This document shows, piece by piece, positions 47,401-59,629 of a DNA stretch of 64,000 bases; the stretch's first letter is position 1; each line of letters starts with the position of its first letter. The notes under the pieces were generated by a model. That model did no database searches and was not told where the DNA came from. It was given only the letters and a program-made list of their open reading frames with translations. A program made the position numbers and the translations under genes. This stretch comes from Voacanga thouarsii (lineage: Eukaryota > Streptophyta > Magnoliopsida > Gentianales > Apocynaceae), in contig JANUWF010001719.1 in the NCBI GenBank assembly GCA_026120185.1, positions 2,876,501 to 2,940,500 on the forward strand. Reading direction: 5' to 3'.

Positions 47401-49817
47401 CTTGTCTGGCCTCTATTTCCATCTTTGTTATGTTTTGATTGAAAGAGTTTTCGTTCTCCTCCATTTCTGTTCATCTTCACTAGCTCTATTATTTTCTAGC
47501 AAGAGTTATAATGATAAAAGTTCTGTTGGAGAACTTGGTAGTGTTATGTGATTTGTAAATGAGTAATTTTTCTTTATTGTGGTAAACATTTGTTACCCCA
47601 GATGATTTTTTTTTTTTTTTTAAATGTATGATTATTTTTGTGCTCTTCATATTAAGCAATGTCCCCACATTATTGCTTAATGGTTGAAAATTCTTTTATG
47701 TAAATTGGTAGAATCTTGATGTATTGAAACATGTGAATAGGTTCATTGACTTATGGGTTGTTCAGAATTTTAGAACTGCCAACCCTACCTTAGAGCTGTA
47801 TACATTTTAATAAATACACCTTGTTCATTTGTATTGCTTAAAAGTATTTTCTGGTTTGCTTAAAAGATATTAAATTTTGAAGGTCTATTATATTCATGAA
47901 AAGGCTGATTTAAGCTTAACGAGAGTCAGGGGTACAAAGTTGTTTGTAGTTTATTAAAACAGCTGAGATTTCTGTTCTCTAATCCTCAGTTTTCTAGTAA
48001 AAATTCATAAGATCAACTATTGTAACCCCCCCCCCCCCCCCACACCAAAAAAAAAAAAAAAAAGGCTTTGTTGCTCCAACATTTCTGAGGAAGTCAAACT
48101 TCCAGTTATTGAATTTGGTGGAGTGTCAATGTAAGAAATATTTATGGCATAGTTTTTGGCTTTTCTTCTACAAAGAAATAATCCATTTGAGGGCTAGTCA
48201 TATCTGCTTGCTTAATGAAGCCAAAGAGTGCCTAAACTTTTAAGGTCGCTGTTGTAGAATTTATGGGCAATCCGTACTTGTTAAGTACATTTGCAAGGAT
48301 AATAATATGGGAGCGCCTAAAATTTTCAAGTTGATATTTTGCTTTATTTGCTTTAAATTTACTTGTAAATTGACAAATTATTATTTTCATGACAAGCAGG
48401 TCTTTCTAGTGTTTGTGGAATTTTTATGAAGGTCTTACTGTTTAATACTACTCTATATTTGGATAATGCTTATCAATGTCTTAGTGTCTAATTATACTCT
48501 ATATTTATGTTTACTTTGGATGAACAGGGGTTTCGAAAGGTTGATCCAGACCGCTGGGAGTTTGCAAATGAGGGATTTTTAAGGGGTCAGAAACACCTAC
48601 TTAAAAGTATCAGTCGTCGAAAACCTGCGCATGGGCATAGTCAACAACAGCAACAACCACCTGGACAGAGTTCATCAGTTGGTGCCTGTGTTGAGGTTGG
48701 AAAATTTGGACTTGAGGAGGAGGTTGAGAGGCTTAAAAGAGACAAGAATGTGCTCATGCAGGAGCTTGTCCGGTTGAGACAACAGCAACAATCTACTGAC
48801 AATCAGCTGCAAACAATGGTGCAACGCCTCCAGGGTATGGAACAGCGCCAACAGCAGATGATGTCTTTCCTAGCAAAGGCTGTGAACAGCCCTGGATTCT
48901 TGGCTCAGTTTGTGCAACAGCAAAATGACAGCAGCCGGCGGATAACAGAGGGCAGCAAAAAACGGAGGCTTAAACAAGATGGTCTTTCGGGTGGCCTTTC
49001 TGTAGGTCCTGCTGATGGTCAGATTGTTAAGTACCAACCCAAGATGAATGAGGCAGCTAAAGCAATGCTGAGGCAGCTCATGAAAGTTGATTCTTCTCCT
49101 AGGCTGGAAAATTTCAGTGACACTGCTAATAATTTCTTGATTAGTGATGGTACATCATCGAAAGCCATGGACAGCGGGAGTTCATCCAACCGTGTTTCAG
49201 GAGTGACTCTTCAGGAGGTCCCTCCAACCTCTGGACAGCCTTTTACACCTCTAGCCTCAGCAATGACTGGCAAATCTTCTTCAGTTGCCATGTCTGAGAT
49301 CCAGTTGTCCCCTTTTGGTACAACTTCAGAGAGTGTAAGTAGTCAACTTTCAGATATAAACCCACTGGTTGGAGCACAAGATTTGCCTTCTGTGACAATT
49401 CCACCATCAGATATGATAATACCTGAGCTTTCTCAACTGCCAGAGATTAGTCCAGACAGCAATGTTGATATTATGGGGCCAGAAACTGAGAATGGTGCTT
49501 TCATTGATCCAACATTGGCCATTAATGGTAGAATGGAATTGGATATTGGTGATCTTCCTACTGACCCCCAGATTGACTGGGATAGTGCTCTGCTCGATGA
49601 CATGGAAGATCTTCCTGGCTCCATTGACCCCTTCTGGGAAAAGTTTCTTCAGAGCCCTGCACAATCCATGGAGACTGACATGGACTCCACAGCAATGGAA
49701 TATCTTTCCAACGAAAGTGAAGTAAATCCTGTGGATAATGGTTGGAACAAGACCCGGCATATGGAACAGCTGACAGAGCAAATGGGACTGCTTGCTTCAG
49801 ACGGTAAAAAAGTTTGA
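44475..49817 (+). CDS. HSFA1-like: class A1 heat-shock transcription factor (two exons)
   Basis: Exon 1 is 44475-44786 and exon 2 is 48528-49817; the junction TAC|GGG is phase 0 and lies inside the DNA-binding domain ([13 protein letters not shown]), the conserved HSF intron position. Donor is GTATGT, acceptor AACAG. The product is 533 residues. A Gly/Ala/Pro-rich N-terminus (1-43) precedes the winged-helix DNA-binding domain (about 44-136, [17 protein letters not shown]...) and the HR-A/B coiled-coil oligomerisation region (about 162-230, with the class A insertion). Then come the NLS KKRRLK (248-253), AHA activator motif [11 protein letters not shown] (471-481) and C-terminal export signal [11 protein letters not shown] (516-526). 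This set matches HSFA1 master regulators, which trimerise and bind nGAAn repeats in heat-stress promoters. No lesion is visible. The subgroup letter (A1a/b/d/e) cannot be fixed by eye. Confidence 0.95.
44787..48527 (+). other. HSF intron (3.74 kb)
   Basis: A single phase-0 intron with GT..AG ends. It is T-rich, as usual for plant introns, and contains a C15/A18 homopolymer pair near 48027-48063. I see no gene or clear transposable element within it. Confidence 0.85.
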
Positions 49818-50301
49818 TCTTCTTACAACATGTACATGTTATACTCTCTGCGGTAGATTTCAGAGATGATATATTAGGTATTTCTAATAGTTATCGGTCT
49901 CTTGAGTCGGTCTCTGCAGTCGGTGCATTTCACTTTTGTGGCCCTGATTTCCATTGCATATATATGGTTGAACATTTATAGCATTTGGTTCCATCGGTGT
50001 AGCTTTTAGTATAGGATTCTCTTTGGAAGTTGTCAATTGACCCAATTCTTTTTTCCCCTTATTCTGAGCGAAATTGAAAGTCACTCCATCGGCAAACACT
50101 GTCAAGGAGACCTGTTTTTATTTCCGTACATAGTCTGGCATTTTCCAATCCGATGGGTTGCTGGATGATTTTATTCGGTTCCATCGTCACTTTTTTGGGT
50201 GTTGGGGAAATCATGGTATTATTATAATAAAGCGATTGTAAATGGGTATGTGCTGGCAAGAGTTAATTGGTTCGATAATCAAATTTTTACCAGCTAAGTC
50301 A
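49818..50301. other. HSF 3' UTR and flank
   Basis: Follows the TGA at 49815-49817. No ORF and no clear polyadenylation signal. Confidence 0.4.
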
Positions 50302-50612
50302 GCCCTTGTTTGGTTCACGAGGGGGTAGGGGTAGGGGTGAGGCACTTTTTATTTCTAATAAAGGAAGTAATAATATTTATTTTATTTTGTTTGGTATGGA
50401 GGGGAAAAAAGGTGAAAAGAGATAAAAGAAGATAGAGAATAATTAATTTAATTAATTTAATTAATTTTTTATTATTTATTTTATTAAAAATTTTAATATT
50501 AAAAATAAAATAAATATTGTCATTATTGTTTTTATTTTATTTTCTCTCTCTTAATCTCTCTCATTTTATTTCACTTCTTCATTTACTTCTACAAAGTCCA
50601 ACCAAATATAGC
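50302..50612. mobile_element. PIF/Tourist-like MITE, copy C (tentative)
   Basis: The left end gcccttgtttggttcac and the right end (reverse complement gctatatttggttggac) resemble the ends of copy B at 23444. The interior is AG-rich then AT-rich, with ttaatttaattaattt repeats. No clean TWA duplication is seen. Confidence 0.45.
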
Positions 50613-51590
50613 TTTACTGTCTGTTGCTGCTGTCTAAGCTTTTCTCTCAGTCTGCCTTTGTTGCAAGTGCATTCCTCGGTTTGTTTTACTAAAATATCAC
50701 CATCTAAAGAAGGATAGAGAAATTCTGTACTTGCAGAATATTCCCCTTGGCGGTAGTACACTTGTTATTATCTTCACTTCCTTTCGTAACGAGGCAAGGA
50801 AAAAAGGGATAATTAGTAAAGTGAAAGCAGTATGATCAAAGCCTTTATTTTGTACCCATAAAAAACTGTCAACCAATATTGTGCACTAATGTGAAAACAA
50901 CCTTCTCTAAGTTAGTAGGCAATTTCTTAAGAACTTTGCTTGGCAAAGCTGCCAATAAGATGAAACAAGCATCAGCCCAAGAGCTCCCAAAACAGACCCT
51001 TCTTGATGTTTGGTTCTATGTGTTTTTTTAAATAAATTAAGCTGTCACTTTGCTTCATTTTCTTGACAATCCTTCAGATAACATATGCCGCCATTCGTCT
51101 ATGGAAAAAAAAAAAAAAAAAGAAAAAGCCTCTTATACCCCGCCAGAGCACTATGAATCTTCGGACATCATATATATGGGAACATCTATTTCATAGATTA
51201 TAAGAAGTTAAAGAGTTAAATTTGGTTCCACTTAAATTTCGTTTCGAGATTCGCTGTTTTCTACTGCTCATCCTAATATCAGGACGTCATGGTTGTAAAT
51301 TTTATGCATAAAATAGAAAATAATCTAATCTTTGATCTATTTGCGCACATGTGTAATAGAAAAGCCAGCTTCTGAATTCCTGAAATTTCAGTAATAATCA
51401 TAACAAAATACACGTGGCAGATTTCAACTCAGTGTAAAACCTAACTCAACTCACAGCCAGAAAACGGGATATGATGCAACCATGAAAACCTCACCTGCCC
51501 TGAATTTTAGATCCTCGTTTCCCATCTGTCAGCGTTCTAAGGGTCATACCCATGCACGTTTTGGTCCAAACTGCCACACCCCATGCAAGG
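50613..51590. other. intergenic DNA and MAPKK promoter region
   Basis: No gene seen. Contains an A18 run near 51105. The last 100 bp lead to the TATA box of the MAPKK gene. Confidence 0.4.
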
Positions 51591-51598
51591 TATATATG
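51591..51598 (+). promoter_or_regulatory. TATA box of the MAPKK gene
   Basis: TATATATG lies 65 bp upstream of the ATG at 51656. The position puts the transcript start near 51620-51630, so the in-frame upstream ATG at 51482 should not be in the mRNA. This decides the start. Confidence 0.6.
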
Positions 51599-51655
51599 GA
51601 GGGGAGACTATTCGATCTTGAAGCCGGTACTCTTCCAATTTTTACAACAGTTTAC

Positions 51656-52672
51656 ATGACTTTGGTGAGGGAGAGAAGGCAGCACAAGGCCCTCAGGCTC
51701 ACTTTACCTCCAATCACAGCAGCTAATTCTTGGCACCGTTTTCTTTCTCCATCACCGTTATCATCCACAAGCTCAAATTCCCCCTGTATAGACAGCCTCG
51801 CCAACCTTGAGAAACTTGAAGTTCTTGGGCATGGCAATGGTGGCACAGTCTACAGAGTTTGTCACAGGCAGACAAATGCAATCTATGCACTGAAAGTACT
51901 TCGGTTCAGGGAAGACGAGGAGGCTATTCAACAGCAGGCCATGCGTGAGGCGGAGATCCTCAGACGAATAGACTCAAGGTTTGTGGTAATGTGTCATGGG
52001 GTGTTTGAAAATGAATTTGCAGACTCAGATGGAAGTGGTGATCTTTGTTTTGTTATTGAATATATGGAAGGAGGATCACTTCATGACCTCTTGAGGAAAC
52101 ATGAAAGATTATCCGAGGATGCTATTTCTGGCATTGCAAGAAGTGTGTTGGAAGGATTGCAATATCTACATGGTATGCAAATAGTTCACAGAGACATTAA
52201 ACCGTCAAATTTGCTGATAAACAGCAAAGGAGAGGTAAAGATTGCTGATTTTGGAGTGAGCAAAGTAGTTGCCGGCACGGCTAAAGAGTGCAATTCATAC
52301 ATGGGCACATGGGCATACATGAGCCCAGAGAGAATTGACCCAGAGAGGTGGGGTGGTGATCATTCTCATGGCTTCGCTGGAGATGTGTGGTCTCTTGGAG
52401 TAGTGGTGATGGAATGTTGCAGTGGCCGGTTTCCGTTGATCAGCCCGGGCCAGAAACCGGACTGGGTTACACTAATGTGTGCAATTTGTTTTGAAGAAAA
52501 GATGCAGATGCCGGAAACGGCTTCAAAGGAGCTTCAGAGCTTCGTTGGTAGGTGTTTGGCGAGGGATTGGAGAGCGAGAGGAACAGTTGAAGAGCTACTT
52601 AGTCATCCTTTTGTGACCAAATTTCAAAATAATGCTCTACACGGCCTAGTTAATTATGCCTCATGTGGTTGA
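51656..52672 (+). CDS. MKK9-like: group D MAP kinase kinase (MKK7/MKK9-type)
   Basis: An intronless gene of 338 residues. The start MTLVRERRQ matches the conserved MALVRERRQ of plant MKK7/MKK9; the frame stays open 58 codons upstream, but that part overlaps the TATA box. Residues 5-17 form a MAPK-docking site (RERRQHKALRLTL). The kinase domain has the P-loop GHGNGGTV (58-65), ALK lysine K80, HRDIKPSN (178-185), DFG (198-200) and the plant MAPKK activation loop T-x5-S at T208/S214. It also has GTWAYMSPER and a Pro-rich FPL..PGQKPDW segment typical of the group. These enzymes phosphorylate MAPKs in ethylene, auxin and immune signalling in the cytosol and nucleus. All catalytic residues are present and no lesion is seen. 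MKK7 versus MKK9 is not resolved; MKK10, which lacks a proper activation loop, is excluded. Confidence 0.94.
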   Translation: MTLVRERRQHKALRLTLPPITAANSWHRFLSPSPLSSTSSNSPCIDSLANLEKLEVLGHGNGGTVYRVCHRQTNAIYALKVLRFREDEEAIQQQAMREAEILRRIDSRFVVMCHGVFENEFADSDGSGDLCFVIEYMEGGSLHDLLRKHERLSEDAISGIARSVLEGLQYLHGMQIVHRDIKPSNLLINSKGEVKIADFGVSKVVAGTAKECNSYMGTWAYMSPERIDPERWGGDHSHGFAGDVWSLGVVVMECCSGRFPLISPGQKPDWVTLMCAICFEEKMQMPETASKELQSFVGRCLARDWRARGTVEELLSHPFVTKFQNNALHGLVNYASCG

Positions 52673-53263
52673 TTTTGCATTCCTTTTCCTTTTTTGCGCA
52701 TTAAAGTTTTGGAATTGAAAGCCAAGTATGAGTACACTCAAACATTAGTCTTGTATGTTCTCTATTATTCCAACATTATATACCACAAAGGTTTGAAAAA
52801 AATAATTGTAAAAACTGTATTAATTATATTAAAAAACTAGAATTAGTTTTAATAACGTTTTTAGTAAGAAGCTCTAACAATTGTATCACTACATCATCTA
52901 TTACTTCTTGATAAATGTAGCAACAAACAAAACTTAGTCACAGGTCCTAAATTTAATTTAGATCCCGATTAAAAGGGGAAAAAATAGCTACGAATAGGAA
53001 AGCCTTCAAGAATTAACGAAATTCTTCATTGCAACTCGAAGGTAATTGTCATAAACGATTGCTGTATATATTGGCTACTGAACCTCCCTATTTTGAGTAC
53101 GGAGTCAATGATTGTAACATGGAAAAATAAGAGCTAACAGCATTATCATAATTCATATCAAACATTTTCAATCTCCGGAATGTGTGCACCACCTTAAGGA
53201 TAATAGTTTCATTTTTTCCGTTGTTCTCTTGGCTGTTATAGACTATAAACTTGGATGTTGCAG
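52673..53263. other. MAPKK 3' flank
   Basis: AT-rich 3' UTR and intergenic DNA. No further gene. Confidence 0.4.
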
Positions 53264-53437
53264 AGATCTACAGTCGAAAGTGATAAAGAAAGCACTATTC
53301 TGCCAAATTTCCAACGGAAGCAGCAGATCCTCTCACCCTTGGCTTCTCTGGAGGCGACCCTGGATCAAGCTCAATCTAATGCCAGAAGCAGTTCAATACG
53401 TTTAATGAGACAGGAGCTCTTGCTTGCCCACAGATGA
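53264..53437 (+). other. possible orphan terminal exon
   Basis: After an acceptor-like GTTGCAG, a 57-codon frame reads RSTVESDKESTILPNFQRK, then QQILSPLASLEATLDQAQSN, later RLMRQELLLAHR and TGA. The composition suggests an amphipathic helical protein. No domain is recognised and no companion exon is found in the 590 bp between it and the MAPKK gene. Confidence 0.3.
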
Positions 53438-54899
53438 TTAGTTGGAAGATGGACCACCATCATCTTTTGGTGGAGAAGGTATGATGCTTTAGAGTTTCCA
53501 ACCGCTGATTTAGAAGGCCGCCTGTATCAACCACAATATATAAGAAAGTTCTGTCAGAAAAACATGAAAGCTAAGGAGTTTCTACCAGTATAACATGAAG
53601 TCAGGTAGCAGTGAGAAGCTAGAACACTTCCAACACCCTCGCACCAACAAGAAAATAGAGAGAGGCTTGTCCTTGAAGACAGGCTAGTAAAGGAACATAT
53701 AGATGTTTTCTTATTTCATTGATTTTGTATTCCTTTAGATGTTGAATAGAAATAAGAACAATAATGAATTTGGAAGTCCTAAAATCTAATCCGGCATGAT
53801 TTTTGGCTGCTGAAATCTTAACTTGTGCATTTGAAAGTTGACATGTAAACCTTGTCTGCTACTTTCATAGGTTCTATTCAAAGGTCACAGGAAAGCAGAT
53901 GCCAGATGACAATCATAACATCTTATGCACAAAGGGAGGCTTGTTTGATGATAAGATAATTACATAAGTATGAAAGAGACGAAGTTTTTTTTTATTATTT
54001 TGGGGGGTAGGGGGGTGTGTGTTGGTGGTTAACAGGTTACCACCGCACTACTAGAATTACATGACAAAGAAACTCAACACTGCAGTACTAGAATTTCATG
54101 AACAAAGAAACACAATCATCAGATATGTCTGGCCCTTGCCTTCTGTCTCAGGTTAAGCAAAAATACAAACTTAAAACCACACTCAAGGTTGGATATGGTT
54201 CTAAGTTTACTTTTCTAGTTCTCATGGCAGACTACCAGTGCTAAATTTTGGCAAATCACACTACCAATCTTTGGGAGTATTTATGTTCTTCCAATTACCT
54301 TTTTCGTTTCTCTTTCAGTGTTTTTTCCCTTCTGCTGCTGTTGGGGGGATGGGGCTGAGGAAAGGCAGAAGCTTTCATTGAATAAAAGTTTACTGATAAT
54401 CGAAATGTTTCTCAGGTCAACTTCATATAGTCATTGCTTCAAAGAACTCAATTTTTCATATTTCAAACTTCAGAAGTAAATCATCAGAATGTTAGGAGAA
54501 AGAATTCAGAAGAAGACAAGCCAGTAGTCACACATAACAAACTTAAAGCCAAGTACCATATCTGAAATGGCTTCAAGAGGATGTTACAACTAGATATGAT
54601 TGGGTATAAAGTTATGACAGCGTAAGGAGGCCGTAGTTTTGCAAATGTAGGAAAACAAGTACCAAGCCTTGAGTACATTTCTGGCAAAATCTGCAATGCA
54701 CTGTGCCTTGAAATGCAAGGAATTGCACCAGAGATGCACTAAAATATACCTCTGGATTTTTCAGCACAGAAGTAAGAAAACACGCACAAAAAGTTATCAT
54801 TGTTCAATTCTGGGATGCAAACAATTTTACAGAGCTGACTAACATTTTAATCTATACTGAGTTTAATTCTCTCAATATGCAGAAAAAGGCTGCTTATTT
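53438..54899. other. intergenic DNA
   Basis: No supported gene. Includes a G-rich run near 54000-54020 and short minus-strand ORFs of 60-70 codons without domains. Confidence 0.35.
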
Positions 54900-54904
54900 C
54901 TTTC

Positions 54905-55154
54905 TGTAACAAAATATGAAAAAAGGATTCTGAATTTCTTGCTCTATGAATTGACTTTATATGGTATTATATAGTATATTACAAGAGGAAAAAGATTAAT
55001 TCTAAATCTAGATAAGTATCTAATCAAATTCCTCCATTTAAGGGATTAAACTAATCTAATCAAATCCCTTCAATTAAGGGATTTGAAAATGATCTTCCTA
55101 ATCTATTTACAACTCATTATCCTAATCAATTTACAGCTCATTTAAATCTTGACA
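54905..55154 (-). repeat. 3' LTR of copia-3
   Basis: 250 bp, TG..CA ends, next to the polypurine tract. Holds paired tccctt..aagggat motifs. Confidence 0.9.
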
Positions 55155-55319
55155 CTCCCCCTCAAGCTAAGGAATAGATGTCTTCCATTCCCAAATTGAA
55201 AACAAAATCATGGAAACTCGAACTATTCAGTCCTTTTGTTAGAATATCAACTAATTCGTGTTTTGATGGAACATAGGACATACATACTAACCCTTCCTCA
55301 AATTTTTCTTTAATGAAAT

Positions 55320-55595
55320 TGTGGGAAAATATGGCTAAAAAGTTATTTTAGGAAAGTAAGGCTGTAAATATTGTAACACTAGAATTAGGGAAGTTTGACC
55401 CTTAAATTAGAGAATTTTGTAATTAGTGATTAGGAGATTTTGTAAACAGTAATTAGGAGATTGATTAGGAGATTCTGTGAATCAATTTATTAGAGTAATT
55501 ACCATATTTGTGCCTTAGCCAACTTGTATATAATCAACTCATTATAACCTTTGAGATATATGAAAAAATAGATTATTCTTTTTCAATTTCTTATA
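55320..55595 (+). repeat. 5' LTR of copia-2
   Basis: 276 bp. Internal repeats of attaggaga(t/g)ttt recur several times. A TATA-like tgtatataat lies near 55526-55535. It ends TTATA, not the usual CA, in both LTRs. Confidence 0.9.
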
Positions 55596-55659
55596 TGGTA
55601 TCAGAGCTATTCATCCTAGACTGCTTTTGATATTTCTGCTTGCACCTATCCTTTGCTTC

Positions 55660-55990
55660 TTCTTCTTCTTCTTCTGCTGGCCTTAATTGCTGGTGGTGTT
55701 TCTTTCATTTTAATTCCTACGACTAGCCAGCCTTAATTGCTAGTATTTCTCCTCTATTTTTCTTCCACATAGGTGCTATATAGCCGGCCTTTATTGCTGG
55801 TGTTGTTTCTAATTGTTTTTATACTAATTTGTACCGAGCAGCCTTCATTGCTGTTATTTTCTCTTCGCTTTCAAGCAGCCTTCATTACTGCAACCTTCTC
55901 TTCCGAGCAGCCTTCATTGCTGTCATTTTCTCTTTATTTTTCCTGTTCAGGGAACCTTAATTGCTGCAAATATTTTTTTCCATCATGTCA
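55660..55990 (+). repeat. leader repeat array of copia-2 (AGCAGCCTTCATTGCTG units)
   Basis: Between the primer-binding site and the coding region, variants of agcagccttcattgctg followed by ttattttctctt occur at least six times, including gccttaattgctggtg, ggcctttattgctggt and agcagccttcattactgc. Each unit is nearly self-complementary (agca..tgct). Copia-3 has the same motif in the same position. Confidence 0.8.
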
Positions 55991-56139
55991 ACCTCCCAAA
56001 CATGATTTGTAGGAGCAAAATGCTGGACGCTTCATGGGAAGCCATCCAGCCAAGAATGGGAATAAAATGGGGGACAATCCAAAAGTGGACAAGCTAATGT
56101 AGCAGTTGGCCAAACCGCTGAGCCACCAAAGTAAAAAAT

Positions 56140-59100
56140 CGTTGGTTTCAACCAAGATGAATTAGAAAGGGTGAGAGCACTCATTAGCAGTCTAAAAAAG
56201 CCCCCAGGTACTTATTCTATAGCATATTCAGGTAAGTTTCTACTTTTCATTAGATTAAATGTTTCGGACACAATCTTTTCCACCTCTTGGATCATGGATT
56301 CAGGAGTTACTGACCATATGACCCAATCACCAAACATCTTCACCACCTATTCCCCGTGCCCAAACAGTAGGAAAATAGCCACTACAGATGGTTCTTTAAC
56401 CACAGTGGCAGGAATTGAAAATATCCAGACTAACTCATTGTTAACCTTGAAAAATGTTCTCCATGTCCCTAAGCTAGCTACCATTATGATATCTATCCAA
56501 AAACTTCTCATGACTTACAATGTATTGTGGTTTTTCATCAAAATAGTTGTGTATTTCAAGACAAGCGTTCAGGGACGATGATTGGACATGGTAGAGAACG
56601 GGGTGGCCTCTACTTCCTTGAAGCAAGTCAACTAACCATCCCCAAGGGTAAACAGTTAGTGTCATTTGCTTCCAAGTCTTTATCATCCAATAGGGAGAAA
56701 ATTTGGCTCCATCATCGTCTACTTGGACATCCATCATTTCGAGTTATAAAACTCTTGTTTCCATCTTTGTTTCAACATTTAGAAATTGAGTCTTTTCATT
56801 GTGAAAAATGTGAACTTGCCAAACACAAACGTGTACCCTTTCCAGTGAGCAAGAACAGAAGTTCCATTCCTTTTCATTTAGTCCATAGTGATGTCTGGGT
56901 TCCATCTACTATTGCTAATATTTCTGGGGTGTGATGGTTTGTTTCTTTTATTGATAACTACACTCGCATTTGCTGGGTCTTCCTTCTTAAGCAAAAATTT
57001 TATGTCAGTATTGTTTTTCCAAATTTTTGCTCTATGATTAAAAATCAGTTTAGAGGGACCATCAAGAGAGTTAGGTCTGACAATGCACGAGACTATTTCA
57101 ATCAAACTCTAAGTCTGTATTTTCAAAAGGAAGGGAGAATTCATGAGTCATCTTGTATGAATACCCCGTAACAAAATGGAGTTGCAGAGAGGAAAAATGG
57201 TAATCTCCTTGAAAAAACTCAAGCATTGTTATTTGAACATCATATACCTAAAACTTTTTGGGGGAGACTGTTCTTACAACAACACATCTCATAAACCGAT
57301 TGCCATCTAGAGTCCTAGGATTTCAGTGTCTAATAAATGTATTGTCCACTTTCTATCCTAACTTCCACACCAAAAACAATCTTGTTCCTAGAGTGTTTGG
57401 ATATACATCCTCTGTCTATGTTTAGAGTCACAACGAGGGAAATTGGATCAAAGGGCTATAAAATGTGTATTTGTGGGATATTCGTCAACTCAAAAAGGAT
57501 ACAAGTGTTATCATCCACCCTCCCGAAAATCCTTTGTTTCTATGGGTGTTTCTTTCAATGAACGTGAATCTTACTTTCTAAACTCTTATCTTCAGAGGGA
57601 GCAGTTTGTGAGAGAATATGAGAGTTTGGGTTTTGACTTGTTATTAGATCTTTCAATTTCAACTCATCCTACTTCTTCATCAACTAGTGATCCTGTCTCA
57701 GTTCACTATGAGCTATTTGAGTCTGTCACAGTTTCCTCTAAACCTGTATTTGTTTAATCTGACACTGAGTCTGTTCCCAAGGATGTTAGATATGGCAAAA
57801 GAAAGATGTATACAAGGAAGAAGACGGTTGCCCCCAACTCTACGCAAGTCCAAGATTCTAATCAGGTAATAACTTCTGAACCCACATTACAGATTGAAAC
57901 AGAACCAGAGGTAGAGAGTGAAATTCATAGGGGTAGTAGTGACATAGACTTGCCCATTGCATTGAGAAAAAGTGCGAGAGAGTGCACTAAAAGACCTTTA
58001 TACCCCCTTGCACACTTCCTGTCCTTTCAACGTTTTTCTCCGTCACACAGAACCTTCCTTAGAAGCCTAGAAACCATTGTCATTCCTTCCAATCTATCCT
58101 AAACTTTGTCTAAGGAAAAATGGAAACAAGCTATGAATGTAGAAATGAAGGCACTGGAAAAAAACAAAGCATGGGAGCTTGTAGAGTTACCAGCACGGAA
58201 GAAACCAGTGGAGTGTAAATGAGTGTACACAATGTAATATAGAACTGATGGTTCAGTGGAAAGATAAAAGGCAAGGCTGGTTGCCAAGGGTTGTACTCAG
58301 ATATATAGAGTGGACTATCTAGAGACTTTTGCCCCAGTTGTAAAATTGAATACTGTTAGAGTCCTATTGTCTTTGGCGGCTAACTTTGGATGGATTTACA
58401 GCAGTTTGATGTAAAAAATGCTTTCTTGTATGGAGATCTCCAGAAGGAGATATAGATGGAGATACCTCCAGGTTATGGGAAAAGAGTTGTTGATCATACA
58501 GTCTGTAGGTTAAGGAAGACATTGCATGGGCTTAAACAATCTCCTCGAGCATGATTCAGCACGTTTGCCAAGGTTATGGTAATGTTATGATACAAGCAAA
58601 GTCAAGGAGATCATACTTTGTTCATCAGCATTCGTCTTCAAGAGGAGTCACGGTCCTCTTAGTTTATGTGGATGACATAATTGTTACAGGAAGTGATGAT
58701 GAAGAGAGACGTTCTTTGAGTGAGTGTTTGGCAAAAGAATTCGAGATTAAGACACTTGAGGAGCTAAAGTATTTTCTCGGAATTGAAGTGGCACATTCAG
58801 AAAAGGGTATTTTTCTCTCTCAACAGAAATATGTAAGTAACTGATCTACTCAAGCAGACAGGAAAAACAACATGCAAACCAGTGAGTACTCATATAGATC
58901 CAAATATAAAGTTAGGACTAGTAGAGAAAGATGCTATGGTGGACAAAGGGGTATATCAACGTTTGGTGGGCTGGCTCATTTATTTGTCCCCCACACGATC
59001 AGATATAGCTTATGCTGTAAGTGTGATTAGTCAATTTATGCACAGTCCAAATGAGGTTCATCTTCAAGCAGCACACATAGTGTTGCAGTATCTTAAAGAT

Positions 59101-59620
59101 ACACCACGAAGGACTTTTTTTTGGAGAAGTGGGGACCTAATGCTTAAAACCTATACAGATGCGAATTATGCTGGGTCATTGATTGATAGAAGATCGACCA
59201 CTGGATATTGTACGTTCCTTGGTGGAAATCTTGTGACATGGAAGAGTAAAAATACAAAATGTAATAGCACAGTCTAGTACAGAAGCTGAGTTTTGAGCGA
59301 TGGCACAAGGAGTATGTGAGTTACTTTGGTTAAAGATCATTCTACAAGACATAAGGATCATGTTGGAGGGACCAATGAGACTTTACTGCGATAATAAGTC
59401 TGCAATTAGCATAGCTCACAATCCTGTGTAGCATGATCCGACAAAGCATATCGAAATTAACAGACATTTTATCAAGAAGATATTGAGAGTGGATTGATCT
59501 GCACACCTTATGTGTCTACAAATGATCAGCTTGCTGATATGTTAACCAAAGGGTTAAGTGGTCCAGTGTTTAAAAATATTGTATCCAAGCTGGGAATGGA
59601 GAATATCTATTCACCAACTT
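56140..59620 (+). pseudogene. copia-2 pol relic
   Basis: A remnant of the gag C-terminus (a CW.LHGKP-like piece near 56010) and FNQDELERVRALISSLKKPP (near 56145) are followed by protease (WIMDSGVTDHMT, near 56290). Then come the GAG-pre-integrase (HHRLLGHPS), zinc-binding HCEKCELAKH and integrase core (HSDVW.., RSDNARDYF, QNGVAERKNG). RT has LLVYVDDIIVTGS with the YVDD active site near 58660, and RNase H has TDANYAGSLIDRRSTTGY near 59160. The 3' end reads LADMLTKGLSGPVFKN..LGMENIY. At least ten stops or frameshifts interrupt it. The order PR-INT-RT-RH defines copia. Almost all of gag is absent. Confidence 0.9.
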
Positions 59621-59629
59621 GAGGGGGAG

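Noticed and set aside
49407..49781. Minus-strand ORF opposite HSF exon 2
   Set aside because: Antisense shadow; the plus-strand frame is a conserved HSF C-terminus.
51482..51655. N-terminal extension of the MAPKK
   Set aside because: Overlaps a canonical TATA box, has no homology, and the family start lies at 51656.
55660..55990. CRISPR-like array from regularly spaced agcagccttcattgctg units
   Set aside because: Spacing and sequence are irregular and it lies in a plant retrotransposon leader.
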